NCBI GenBank assembly: GCA_902476765.1
Contig: CABSEJ010000159.1
Span: 1-7,612 of the forward strand
Reading direction: 5' to 3'
DNA from: an uncultured Blautia sp.
Lineage (GTDB): Bacteria; Bacillota; Clostridia; Lachnospirales; Lachnospiraceae
DNA: 7,612 nucleotides
Shown here: piece after piece, positions 1 to 6,477 of the stretch
How the letters are laid out: each line of letters begins with the position of its first letter
How positions within the stretch are numbered: position 1 is the first letter of the stretch
Made by a program: the position numbers and the translations under genes
The notes under the pieces: generated by a model
What the model saw: only the letters and a program-made list of their open reading frames with translations
Told to the model about the DNA's origin: nothing
Databases searched by the model: none

Positions 1-26
1 TCCTGATAATAAATTTTTACTGCCAT
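1..26 (-). CDS. ilvC: Ketol-acid reductoisomerase, N-terminal fragment (runs off left edge)
   Basis: Only the first eight codons are inside the window, reading MAVKIYYQ from an ATG at 26-24. This opening matches the usual start of bacterial IlvC proteins (M-A-x-K-I-Y-Y-x), which convert acetolactate to dihydroxy-isovalerate with NADPH, the step after acetolactate synthase. A strong ribosome site AGGAGGA (34-40) lies 7 bases before the ATG. The gene begins 46 bases after the ilvN stop with no hairpin between them, so ilvN and ilvC are probably co-transcribed. The call rests on eight residues plus context; the NADPH-binding Rossmann motif lies outside the window. Confidence 0.75.
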
Positions 27-72
27 TTTTTCTTCCTCCTAGTTCTTTTTATGTATGTTAGGGATTAACTCT

Positions 73-600
73 CTAATTACCTGATTCAAAATTCTCTTCC
101 TCTGTGGGATAAAAAACATCCTCTGCTCCTCTGGAAAGTCCGGTGATGCCTGTTCTGGCAAGCTCTAAAATTTCATAGCCATCCAGCAGATTGATAAAGG
201 CTTCCAGCTTGGATTTTGTTCCTGTCACCTCTATAATCATGGATTCCTTACCCACATCAATGATATTGGCTCTGAAAATATCCACAATAGCGGTAATTCC
301 CGGTCTTTGCTCCGGAGTTACTCTGACTTTCACCAAAATCAATTCCCGGTTTACACTCTCTCCGTCCTTTAAAACCTTTACCGAGAGAACATCCTCCAGC
401 TTCTCCACTTGTCTGGTAATCTGCTCCAGAATCAACTCGTCTCCCGTGCATACTACAGTAATACGGGTATAATTGGGATTCGTGGTGACACCTGCAGATA
501 TACTGGCGATATTATACCCCCGCCGGCTGAATAATCCCGACACACGGCTTAATACACCGGCTGTATTTTCCACCAGAATGGACAATATTCTTTTGTTCAT
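73..600 (-). CDS. ilvN: Acetolactate synthase small (regulatory) subunit
   Basis: This is a 175-residue protein of normal length for the long form of the acetolactate synthase regulatory subunit. It activates the catalytic subunit (IlvB) and gives feedback inhibition by valine at the first step of branched-chain amino acid synthesis in the cytoplasm. An N-terminal ACT domain spans about residues 3-77. The segment from I8 to A36 (ILVENTAGVLSRV, then RRGYNIASIS) is the family hallmark, with G15 and N30 at the positions of the valine-contact Gly14 and Asn29 of E. coli IlvH. The C-terminal small-subunit domain spans about residues 85-160 (RPGITAIVDIF, VTGTKSKLEAF, ELARTGITGLSRG). The ATG at 600 has a GAGAGGG-type ribosome site 6 bases upstream. 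The gene has its own promoter (655-683) and lies just upstream of ilvC. No ilvB is next to it in this window, so the catalytic partner is encoded elsewhere or farther along. Confidence 0.95.
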   Translation of the reverse strand: MNKRILSILVENTAGVLSRVSGLFSRRGYNIASISAGVTTNPNYTRITVVCTGDELILEQITRQVEKLEDVLSVKVLKDGESVNRELILVKVRVTPEQRPGITAIVDIFRANIIDVGKESMIIEVTGTKSKLEAFINLLDGYEILELARTGITGLSRGAEDVFYPTEEENFESGN

Positions 601-617
601 ACAGCACCCTCTCTCAC

Positions 618-641
618 GCCTAAGTCTCCAGGACTTTCGGC
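618..641 (-). promoter_or_regulatory. Small hairpin in the ilvN 5' leader
   Basis: The predicted ilvN leader is only about 48 bases. It contains a stem with AAGTC pairing GACTT around a CTGGA loop, extended by GCC/GGC across a small internal loop. It ends 17 bases before the start codon, close to the ribosome site. There is no T-run after it, so it is not a terminator. The leader is too short for a T-box or a typical leader-peptide attenuator. It could affect translation or mRNA stability, or have no function. Confidence 0.35.
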
Positions 642-654
642 TGACTTTTCTGTC

Positions 655-683
655 ATTCTACCAACTATCCGCCTCTTTGTCAA
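655..683 (-). promoter_or_regulatory. Sigma-70/SigA-type promoter of ilvN
   Basis: The minus strand reads a perfect -35 TTGACA (683-678), a 17-base spacer and a -10 TAGAAT (660-655), five of six consensus. Predicted transcription starts near 648, giving a leader of about 48 bases before the ilvN ATG. Position between the atp operon terminator and ilvN fits an independent ilvN-ilvC transcription unit. Confidence 0.85.
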
Positions 684-695
684 CGAATTCCCAGC

Positions 696-725
696 GTTAT
701 AACTAATTAGTATGTAGTATATAAC
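696..725. promoter_or_regulatory. AT-rich inverted repeat upstream of the ilvN -35 box
   Basis: Arms GTTATA (696-701) and TATAAC (720-725) flank an 18-base centre. An overlapping 10-bp palindrome, ACTAATTAGT, sits at 702-711. The element begins 13 bases upstream of the -35 hexamer, where activator sites or alpha-subunit contacts (UP elements) commonly lie. No known operator was recognised; it does not resemble a CodY box. Function is inference only. Confidence 0.3.
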
Positions 726-794
726 TCAGAATAATACCGCTAAAAATCCTTGCTTCTCTTCCTTATCGTTTAATGCCACTGTGTCCCAAAAGCC

Positions 795-835
795 GAGGCA
801 GCCTCACTCCCTTTTTCTGGAAATGAGGCTGCCTC
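795..835 (-). terminator. Probable intrinsic terminator of the atp operon
   Basis: A perfect 12-bp stem, GAGGCAGCCTCA with TGAGGCTGCCTC, encloses a 17-base loop. It lies 54 bases past the atpC stop codon. On the minus strand the stem is followed by GGC and then TTTT, a short and offset U-tract, so termination may be incomplete. The plus-strand side has no T-run. It is the only strong hairpin between atpC and the ilvN promoter. Confidence 0.7.
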
Positions 836-889
836 TCTGCCTCATCTGTATTTATCCCTCTGTTGTCTTACCTATGTCCGGACCATGTC

Positions 890-1300
890 CTAAATTCCTC
901 TGTCTCTGGTAGCCTTCATACGGGCCATCGCTCTGGCCAGAGACTGCTTAGACACATAATATTCCTGAAGGCTCTGTTTCTGACGAAGCTGCTCCTGAGC
1001 TCTCTCCTTGGCCTCCTTGGCACGTTTTATATCAATATCTTCCGGACGCTCAATACTGTCTGCCAGCACAGTAACACGGTTATTGATAATCTGGGCAAAG
1101 CCGCCGCCTACCACGGCCGTCAGCTTCTCTCCTGTATCTGTCTCTATATACATCTCACCCGGCACAATAGCCACCATCATATCTGCATGATGGGCCAGAA
1201 TCGTAATAACTCCGTCCTTAGCCGGAAGAGTGATACTGATTCCTCTGCCGTGATAAAAATCTTTATCGCTGGCAATCACGTTTAAACCAAATGTATTCAT
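890..1300 (-). CDS. atpC: F1Fo ATP synthase epsilon subunit
   Basis: This central-stalk subunit joins gamma to the c-ring and can inhibit ATP hydrolysis. I start it at the ATG at 1300 (136 residues), because GGAG sits 8 bases before it; an in-frame GTG two codons upstream has only 2 bases of spacing. An N-terminal beta-sandwich spans about residues 1-84 (FGLNVIASDKDFYHG, LAHHADMMVAIVPG, VVGGGFAQIINNRVTVLAD). A C-terminal helical hairpin follows. Helix 1 opens with I-D-I-K-R-A (residues 89-94), the I/L-D-x-x-R-A ATP-binding motif described for Bacillus PS3 epsilon. Helix 2 carries R123 and R127 at the places of PS3 Arg122 and Arg126. An ATP-sensing brake on hydrolysis is therefore likely. It is the last gene of the operon, 23 bases after atpD. 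Confidence 0.96.
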   Translation of the reverse strand: MNTFGLNVIASDKDFYHGRGISITLPAKDGVITILAHHADMMVAIVPGEMYIETDTGEKLTAVVGGGFAQIINNRVTVLADSIERPEDIDIKRAKEAKERAQEQLRQKQSLQEYYVSKQSLARAMARMKATRDRGI

Positions 1301-1323
1301 ATCCACGGCTCCTTTTCTGAAGG

Positions 1324-2712
1324 CTATGCCTCCTGTCCGGCCTTTTCTATAACCTCATCAATGCTTCCCACATTAAAGAAAGCATTCTCCGGATACTGGT
1401 CCATCTCACCTTCCACAATCATCTTAAAGCCCCGGATAGTCTCCTTTAGAGGTACATATTTTCCCGGAATTCCGGTGAAAACTTCTGCTACATGGAAAGG
1501 CTGGGAAAGGAATTTCTGAATCTTTCTGGCCCTGGCCACCACTCTTCTGTCTTCCTCGGAAAGCTCTTCCATACCCAAAATAGCAATAATATCCTGAAGC
1601 TCCTTATATTTCTGCAGATATTCCTGAACCTTTCTGGCCACCTGGTAATGCTCCTCCCCTACCACATCTGCTTCCAGAATACGGGAGGTGGATTCCAGAG
1701 GGTCAACTGCCGGATAAATACCCTGCTCCACTATTTTTCTGGACAATACCGTAGTGGCATCCAGATGGGCAAAAGTAGTAGCCGGAGCCGGGTCTGTCAA
1801 ATCATCTGCAGGTACATATACTGCCTGAACTGAGGTGACAGATCCGTTCTTTGTAGATGCGATACGTTCCTGAAGCTCACCCATCTCTGTAGCCAGTGTA
1901 GGCTGGTATCCCACAGCGGAAGGCATACGGCCCAGAAGAGCAGAAACCTCGGAACCGGCCTGGGTGAAACGGAAAATATTGTCAATGAAAAGCAGCACAT
2001 TCTGATGCTCCTCATCCCGGAAATATTCTGCCATGGTAAGCCCTGTTTCAGCCACACGCATACGGGCACCGGGTGGTTCATTCATCTGTCCGAATACCAG
2101 AGCTGTCTTTTCCAGAACTCCGGATTCTTTCATCTCTGTCCATAAATCGTTTCCTTCACGGGAACGCTCCCCTACTCCTGTAAATATGGAATAGCCTCCA
2201 TGTTCCGTGGCAATGTTACTGATAAGCTCCTGGATTAAAACGGTTTTTCCTACTCCCGCACCACCGAACAGACCAATCTTACCGCCTTTGGCATAAGGAG
2301 CCAGTAGGTCGATAACCTTAATTCCTGTCTCCAGGATTTCCACTACCGGACTCTGCTCCTCAAAAGAGGGCGGGTCCCTATGGATAACCCAATGCTTAGC
2401 GTTATCCAGCTGTTCGCCGTTGTCAATGGCCTCTCCCAGCACATTGAACAGACGTCCCAGAGTCTCCTTTCCCACAGGAACAGAAATGCCTGCTCCTGTA
2501 GCCGTTACCTCCATATCTCTGCACAGGCCTTCGCTGGAAGCCAGCATAATACAGCGCACTGTATGATTTCCAGTGTGCTGGGCCACTTCCATTACCAGTT
2601 TTTTGCCCTTCAATTCCACAGTCAGGGCGTCCTTAATGGAGGGAAGGTCCTGGCCTTCGAATTCTACATCTACTACAGGTCCCATAACCTGTACGATTTT
2701 ACCTTTATTCAT
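1324..2712 (-). CDS. atpD: F1Fo ATP synthase catalytic beta subunit
   Basis: This 462-residue protein is the catalytic subunit of the F1 head, making ATP from ADP and phosphate at the alpha/beta interface. Features in order are the beta-barrel start (KIVQVMGPVVDVEF, residues 5-18), the Walker A loop GGAGVGKT (150-157), and GERSREG (181-187) with catalytic glutamate E182. Walker B follows with aspartate D244 in LLFIDNIFRF, then the ATP synthase alpha/beta signature PAVDPLESTS (334-343). The acidic catch loop MEELSEED (381-388) contacts gamma. No key residue is missing. The ATG at 2712 follows AGGAGG with 12 bases of spacing, somewhat long, but the N-terminus matches the family and no better start is visible. 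It lies 27 bases after atpG. Confidence 0.98.
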   Translation of the reverse strand: MNKGKIVQVMGPVVDVEFEGQDLPSIKDALTVELKGKKLVMEVAQHTGNHTVRCIMLASSEGLCRDMEVTATGAGISVPVGKETLGRLFNVLGEAIDNGEQLDNAKHWVIHRDPPSFEEQSPVVEILETGIKVIDLLAPYAKGGKIGLFGGAGVGKTVLIQELISNIATEHGGYSIFTGVGERSREGNDLWTEMKESGVLEKTALVFGQMNEPPGARMRVAETGLTMAEYFRDEEHQNVLLFIDNIFRFTQAGSEVSALLGRMPSAVGYQPTLATEMGELQERIASTKNGSVTSVQAVYVPADDLTDPAPATTFAHLDATTVLSRKIVEQGIYPAVDPLESTSRILEADVVGEEHYQVARKVQEYLQKYKELQDIIAILGMEELSEEDRRVVARARKIQKFLSQPFHVAEVFTGIPGKYVPLKETIRGFKMIVEGEMDQYPENAFFNVGSIDEVIEKAGQEA

Positions 2713-2739
2713 ATGAAAGGGAAACCTCCTTCCTCATTT

Positions 2740-3630
2740 CTATTTCTTTTTCTGCGCCTTAGCTCCGCCGATTACCTCTGTGATTTCTTGGGTAATGGCA
2801 GCCTGACGGACACGATTATATTTAATGGATAAATCCTTCAGCATATCCTTTGCACTTGATGTGGCTGCATCCATAGCCATCATACGGGAATTATGTTCGC
2901 TGGCATAAGATTCTACCAGGCAGCCGTAAATCATACCTCTTAAATAGTTAGGTACAATGCTGCTCAGCACCTCCTCCGCCGAGGGAACCATCTCGATTTC
3001 CTCCTGATGGATGTCAACCAAAACCTGGGCCGGAGTATGGAAAGACGCCTTCTTTAAGGGCAGAAGCTGCTGCTTCTCCGCTACCATAGTAGCTGCATTT
3101 GCCATACGGGTATAAACAATATATACCTCATCCAATTTTCCCTCCAGGTACAGGGCAATCATCTTCTCAGAAATCACTCTGGCTCTGTGCATGGTAGGCT
3201 TCTGGACCGTATAGCGGAAGGTAGTATCCACATCCTTATGCTGGCGTGAGAAATACTGGCGTCCCACTTCTCCCAGCACAAAAAGCTGCACATGAGAACC
3301 AGAATCCATACCTTTTTCTGCCAGCTTAAATACATTGTGATTATAGGCTCCGGCCAGCCCCTTATCCGCCGAGACCACGATATAGCCTATCTTCCTGTCT
3401 TCAGGAGCTATATGAGAACGCTCGTCAAAATATTTATGCTCTATGTCCGGTACATGACGGAGGACACGGCCTATAGCCGACTGAAGGGCATAGAAATAAG
3501 GCTCCGTATCGGCCAGCACCTTTCTGGCTCTCTTCAGCTTTGAAGAGGAAATCATGTACATGGCGCTGGTGATTTTCATGGTATCCTGAATACTGTTTAT
3601 ACGGCTTTTAATCTCTTTTGCGCTTGCCAT
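2740..3630 (-). CDS. atpG: F1Fo ATP synthase gamma subunit
   Basis: This 296-residue protein is the rotor shaft inside the alpha3beta3 head. The N-terminal helix (KEIKSRINSIQDTMKITSAM, then MISSSKLKRAR, about residues 5-37) and the C-terminal helix (NRVRQAAITQEITEVIGGA, about residues 272-290) make up the coiled-coil shaft and are the conserved ends of the family. The central Rossmann-like part holds VVSADKGLAGAYNHNVFK (about 85-102), which matches the usual S-D-x-G-L-x-G-x-x-N block. The ATG at 3630 has AGGTGA 4 bases upstream and lies only 4 bases after the atpA stop, consistent with translational coupling. The C-terminal tail is lysine-rich (AQKKK). Nothing is broken. Confidence 0.97.
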   Translation of the reverse strand: MASAKEIKSRINSIQDTMKITSAMYMISSSKLKRARKVLADTEPYFYALQSAIGRVLRHVPDIEHKYFDERSHIAPEDRKIGYIVVSADKGLAGAYNHNVFKLAEKGMDSGSHVQLFVLGEVGRQYFSRQHKDVDTTFRYTVQKPTMHRARVISEKMIALYLEGKLDEVYIVYTRMANAATMVAEKQQLLPLKKASFHTPAQVLVDIHQEEIEMVPSAEEVLSSIVPNYLRGMIYGCLVESYASEHNSRMMAMDAATSSAKDMLKDLSIKYNRVRQAAITQEITEVIGGAKAQKKK

Positions 3631-3634
3631 CTCA

Positions 3635-5143
3635 TCACCTGTTCCTGTTTTTAAATTCCTCTGCAGCCTTCAATATCTGGTCGCCCAGCTCTGGAGAAAG
3701 AACCTTCTTCTCTTCAATCTCACTGCAGATTTCCGGATGCTTCTTCTGGAAATATTCCAGCATATCCATCTGGAAGCTTTTTATCTCGTTTACCGGAATA
3801 TCTGTCATCATCTTATGAGTGGCAACCCACAGAGTAACCACCTGCTCATGGGAAGACAAGGGTCTGCAAAGAGGCTGCTTTAACAATTCCATCAGACATT
3901 TTCCATAATCCAGCTGAGCCTTAGTGGCCTCATCCAAATCGGAAGAGAACTGGGTAAACACTTCCATCTCTCTATACTGGGCCAAATCAATACGCATACT
4001 TCCGGAGGCCTTTTTCATGGCTTTTGTCTGAGCCGCACCACCTACACGAGACACAGAAAGTCCCACGTTCACCGCTGGCCGCACACCTGCGAAAAACAAA
4101 TCATTTTCCAGGAAAATCTGTCCGTCTGTAATAGAAATTACGTTAGTAGGAATATAAGCGGAAACATCTCCCGCCTGAGTTTCAATAATCGGAAGGGCTG
4201 TTATAGAACCTCCGCCAGCTTCCTGGCTAAGACGGCTGGAACGCTCCAGCAGCCTGGAATGAAGGTAAAATACATCTCCCGGATAAGCCTCACGGCCCGG
4301 AGAACGTTCCAGCAGCAGAGACAGGGCACGGTAGGCTACTGCATGCTTAGACAAATCATCGTATACTATCAGTACATCCTTACCCTGGTACATAAAATAT
4401 TCCGCCAGAGCTGTTCCTGAATAAGGAACAATATATTGAAGGGGCGCACAATCACTGGCAGTTGCTGCGAATACCGTGGTATATTCCATAGCCCCATGCT
4501 TTTGCAGGGTCCCCACTAATTTTGCTACTGTAGAGGCTTTCTGTCCGATAGCCACATAGATACAGATCACATCCTTGCCCTTCTGATTCAAAATAGTATC
4601 AATGGCAATGGATGTCTTTCCGGTCTGTCTGTCCCCGATAATCAGCTCACGCTGTCCCCGTCCGATGGGAAACATAGAGTCAATGGCTAAAATACCTGTT
4701 TCCAAAGGCACGGATACAGACTTACGGTCAATGATACCCGGCGCTTCGTTTTCTACCGGACGGTAATCTTCAGCCTCTATCTCTCCTTTTCCGTCTATAG
4801 GGCCGCCCAGAGCGTCTACTACCCTGCCAATATATCCCTGACCTACAGGTATACCAGCCATTTTCTCTGTGCGGGCCACCTTGGTTCCCTCTTTGATTCC
4901 GGTATCTTTTCCAAAAATGATGACTCCTGTTTCGTTTCTCTTAATATCCTGTACCATTCCCTTGACACCGTTTTCAAAGGTTACAATCTCGCCGTACATG
5001 GCATGGTCTATACCGTAAACCGTTGCAATTCCGTCGCCCACCCAGATAACGGTTCCCACATCTCTGGCGCCAATGGCCATATCGAAATTCTCGATTTCTT
5101 CTTTCAGAATGGAAATAATTTCTTCTGAATTGATGGAACTCAA
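3635..5143 (-). CDS. atpA: F1Fo ATP synthase alpha subunit
   Basis: Alpha alternates with beta in the F1 head and holds the non-catalytic nucleotide sites. I prefer a TTG start at 5143 (502 residues): GGAGGT sits 7 bases before it, and the product then opens SSINSEEIISILKEEIENFD like other alpha subunits. A longer reading starts with GTG at 5152, overlapping the atpH stop, but there the ribosome site abuts the start. Counted from the TTG: Walker A GDRQTGKT at 170-177 with Q173, Walker B LIVYDD with D262, the signature region AYIPTNVISITDGQIFLE at about 329-346, and the arginine finger R366 in SVSRVGGAAQ that reaches the catalytic site in beta. The C-terminal helical domain contacts delta and gamma. 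The gene is intact and lies between atpH and atpG. Confidence 0.96.
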   Translation of the reverse strand: MSSINSEEIISILKEEIENFDMAIGARDVGTVIWVGDGIATVYGIDHAMYGEIVTFENGVKGMVQDIKRNETGVIIFGKDTGIKEGTKVARTEKMAGIPVGQGYIGRVVDALGGPIDGKGEIEAEDYRPVENEAPGIIDRKSVSVPLETGILAIDSMFPIGRGQRELIIGDRQTGKTSIAIDTILNQKGKDVICIYVAIGQKASTVAKLVGTLQKHGAMEYTTVFAATASDCAPLQYIVPYSGTALAEYFMYQGKDVLIVYDDLSKHAVAYRALSLLLERSPGREAYPGDVFYLHSRLLERSSRLSQEAGGGSITALPIIETQAGDVSAYIPTNVISITDGQIFLENDLFFAGVRPAVNVGLSVSRVGGAAQTKAMKKASGSMRIDLAQYREMEVFTQFSSDLDEATKAQLDYGKCLMELLKQPLCRPLSSHEQVVTLWVATHKMMTDIPVNEIKSFQMDMLEYFQKKHPEICSEIEEKKVLSPELGDQILKAAEEFKNRNR

Positions 5144-5148
5144 ACCCT

Positions 5149-5652
5149 TCACCTCCAGCTTAATTTTTGTTGTAATGCCTGGATGCGGCCTTTCAGGCTG
5201 TAATCAAATTCCTGTTCCCCGGCACGGATGATAAATCCGCCTACCAGGCTCTTGTCTTCTATCATTTCTATAGCCGCATCTTTTGTATGACAGGTACTGC
5301 ACAAAAACTTTTTGATTCCCTCCAGCTGTTCCTTGGTAGGAGGCGTCACATAGTACAGCGCAGCTGTCAATATATGATTCTGTTGGTTATAATATTCCTG
5401 ATATGCCCGGAACATTTCCGGCAAAAGTCCTGCATGACCATACTTACATACAACGGTCAAAAAACCCCAAATTTCCCGTGGAAAAAGCCGTTTTATGACT
5501 TTCTCCTTCTGGTCCAGGGATACTATGGGACTTTCCAGAAGTCTCCTGGTTTCCTCAGAAGCTTCTGTCAGCTTTCTGGCTTTTTCCACTGTCTGGGGCA
5601 AAACGGAAAGCTCATATAATATTCTCCCGTAACTAATGGATGTCTGTGTCAT
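5149..5652 (-). CDS. atpH: F1Fo ATP synthase delta subunit (OSCP-like)
   Basis: Delta caps the F1 head and binds the b stalk, holding the stator still. Three starts lie close together: GTG 5661, ATG 5658 and ATG 5652. I choose ATG 5652 (167 residues), because AGGTG is 6 bases upstream of it. The gene then overlaps the end of atpF by 20 bases. The N-terminal helical domain (SISYGRILYELS, ESPIVSLDQKEKVIKRLF) and the C-terminal block (MIEDKSLVGGFIIRAGEQEFDYSLKGRIQAL, in two parts around residues 132-162) fit the family; the D-x-S-x-x-G-x-x-x-x-L pattern in the latter is its hallmark. It contains a CSTCH stretch near residue 118, treated here as chance. Delta sequences vary widely, so identity rests on the C-terminal block and operon position. 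Confidence 0.94.
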   Translation of the reverse strand: MTQTSISYGRILYELSVLPQTVEKARKLTEASEETRRLLESPIVSLDQKEKVIKRLFPREIWGFLTVVCKYGHAGLLPEMFRAYQEYYNQQNHILTAALYYVTPPTKEQLEGIKKFLCSTCHTKDAAIEMIEDKSLVGGFIIRAGEQEFDYSLKGRIQALQQKLSWR

Positions 5653-6133
5653 TTCCATCACCTGCTTTGGCTAAAAATTGGTCATAAAGCATCTGATTCC
5701 CCTCCGGGCTGCTGCCTTGTGTAAGCAGCTTTTTCGCCGCTTCCACAGCCAGACCTGCAATCTCTGTACGGGCTCCATCAAGAGCATTTTTCTTTTCTGC
5801 CTCAGCGGTAGCTCTGGCGGTTTCCAGAATTCTGGCTGCCTCCTGGTTTGCCTCTTCCACGAGGCGCTGTCCCATGCTCTTGGCGTCTGCCTTTGCCTCC
5901 TGGATAATCTGAGCAGACTCCTCTTTGGCTGAAGCCAGGGCTCCTTCGTAACGTCCCTTCAGCTCTTCCGCCTTTTCCTGAGCGGTTCTGGCTTCTTCCA
6001 TCTGTCTGGCAATGAGTTCCTTTCTCTTTTCCATGATGCCCAGAACAGGTCCCACAAGAAACTTTTTCATCAGCAGATAAAGAACTATTATGTTGATTAT
6101 GGTCCAGACAAGTCCCCAACCAAGACTTAACAT
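5633..6133 (-). CDS. atpF: F1Fo ATP synthase b subunit
   Basis: This 166-residue protein is the membrane-anchored peripheral stalk joining subunit a to delta and alpha. One N-terminal membrane helix spans about residues 5-25 (GWGLVWTIINIIVLYLLMKKF). A long, charged, alanine- and glutamate-rich helix follows to about residue 140 (KRKELIARQMEEARTAQEKAEEL onward, in heptad style), typical of the dimeric right-handed coiled coil. The tail SSPEGNQMLYDQFLAKAGDGNDTDIH is polar; the last part overlaps atpH. There is one b gene only, so a homodimer is expected. The ATG at 6133 has a weak ribosome site (AGGTG 10 bases upstream). The gap to atpE is 33 bases. Confidence 0.96.
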   Translation of the reverse strand: MLSLGWGLVWTIINIIVLYLLMKKFLVGPVLGIMEKRKELIARQMEEARTAQEKAEELKGRYEGALASAKEESAQIIQEAKADAKSMGQRLVEEANQEAARILETARATAEAEKKNALDGARTEIAGLAVEAAKKLLTQGSSPEGNQMLYDQFLAKAGDGNDTDIH

Positions 6134-6166
6134 CTTCTCTGCACCTGCCTTTCTATCTGCATATTT

Positions 6167-6379
6167 TTATAAGAATAACAGTAACAGAGCGATAACGAAA
6201 CCATAAATGGCGGTAGCCTCTGCCAGGGCGCAGCCCAGCAACAACAGCTTACTGATTTTTCCGTCTGCTTCCGGCTGCCTTGCAACGGCTTCCACTGCTT
6301 TAGAGGTTGCCAAACCGATACCTAAACCTGCTCCAAGACCTGTTAATACTGCAATACCTGCACCAATTGCTGCTGTCAT
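6167..6379 (-). CDS. atpE: F1Fo ATP synthase c subunit (rotor ring)
   Basis: This 70-residue hairpin of two membrane helices forms the ion-carrying ring. Helix 1 is glycine-rich (GAGIAVLTGLGAGLGIGLA, residues 6-24), the polar loop is ARQPEADG (33-40) with the conserved RQP contact to gamma/epsilon, and helix 2 carries the ion-binding carboxylate E54 in ALAEATAIYGF. Aligned on RQP and the glutamate to the Na+ ring of Ilyobacter tartaricus, the Na+ ligands Gln32 and Ser66 are replaced by I21 and A55, while the Thr and Tyr that follow (T56, Y59) are kept. Proton use is therefore more likely than Na+. The ATG at 6379 has AAGGAG with about 9 bases of spacing. Confidence 0.97.
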   Translation of the reverse strand: MTAAIGAGIAVLTGLGAGLGIGLATSKAVEAVARQPEADGKISKLLLLGCALAEATAIYGFVIALLLLFL

Positions 6380-6427
6380 AATTCATTTCTCCTTTTCACT
6401 TTACATTTTTATTATTTTTTCATGTCT

Positions 6428-6451
6428 GTTCCGTTTCTTTGTTTCCGGAAC
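6428..6451 (-). promoter_or_regulatory. Stem-loop in the atpB-atpE gap
   Basis: Arms GTTCCG and CGGAAC pair over a 12-base A-rich loop on the minus-strand mRNA. It lies in the 98-base gap between atpB and atpE, the longest gap in the operon. No U-tract follows, so it is not a terminator. Because c is needed in many more copies than a, the gap could hold an mRNA-processing or translation element, as known before atpE in E. coli. The 6-bp stem is weak evidence by itself. Confidence 0.3.
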
Positions 6452-6477
6452 TCAGAAATTTCTCTGTTTTACAGCTG

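Noticed and set aside
863..1285. 140-codon open frame on the plus strand opposite atpC
   Set aside because: It is antisense to a clear epsilon-subunit gene, has no recognisable domain, and its residues (many H, L, S) are those expected of a shadow frame. The other plus-strand frames opposite atp genes are dismissed for the same reason.
5281..5310. CSTCH (C-x-x-C-H) in the delta subunit, resembling a haem c attachment motif
   Set aside because: AtpH is cytoplasmic, has no export signal and no cytochrome fold. The motif is a chance match in a variable part of the protein.
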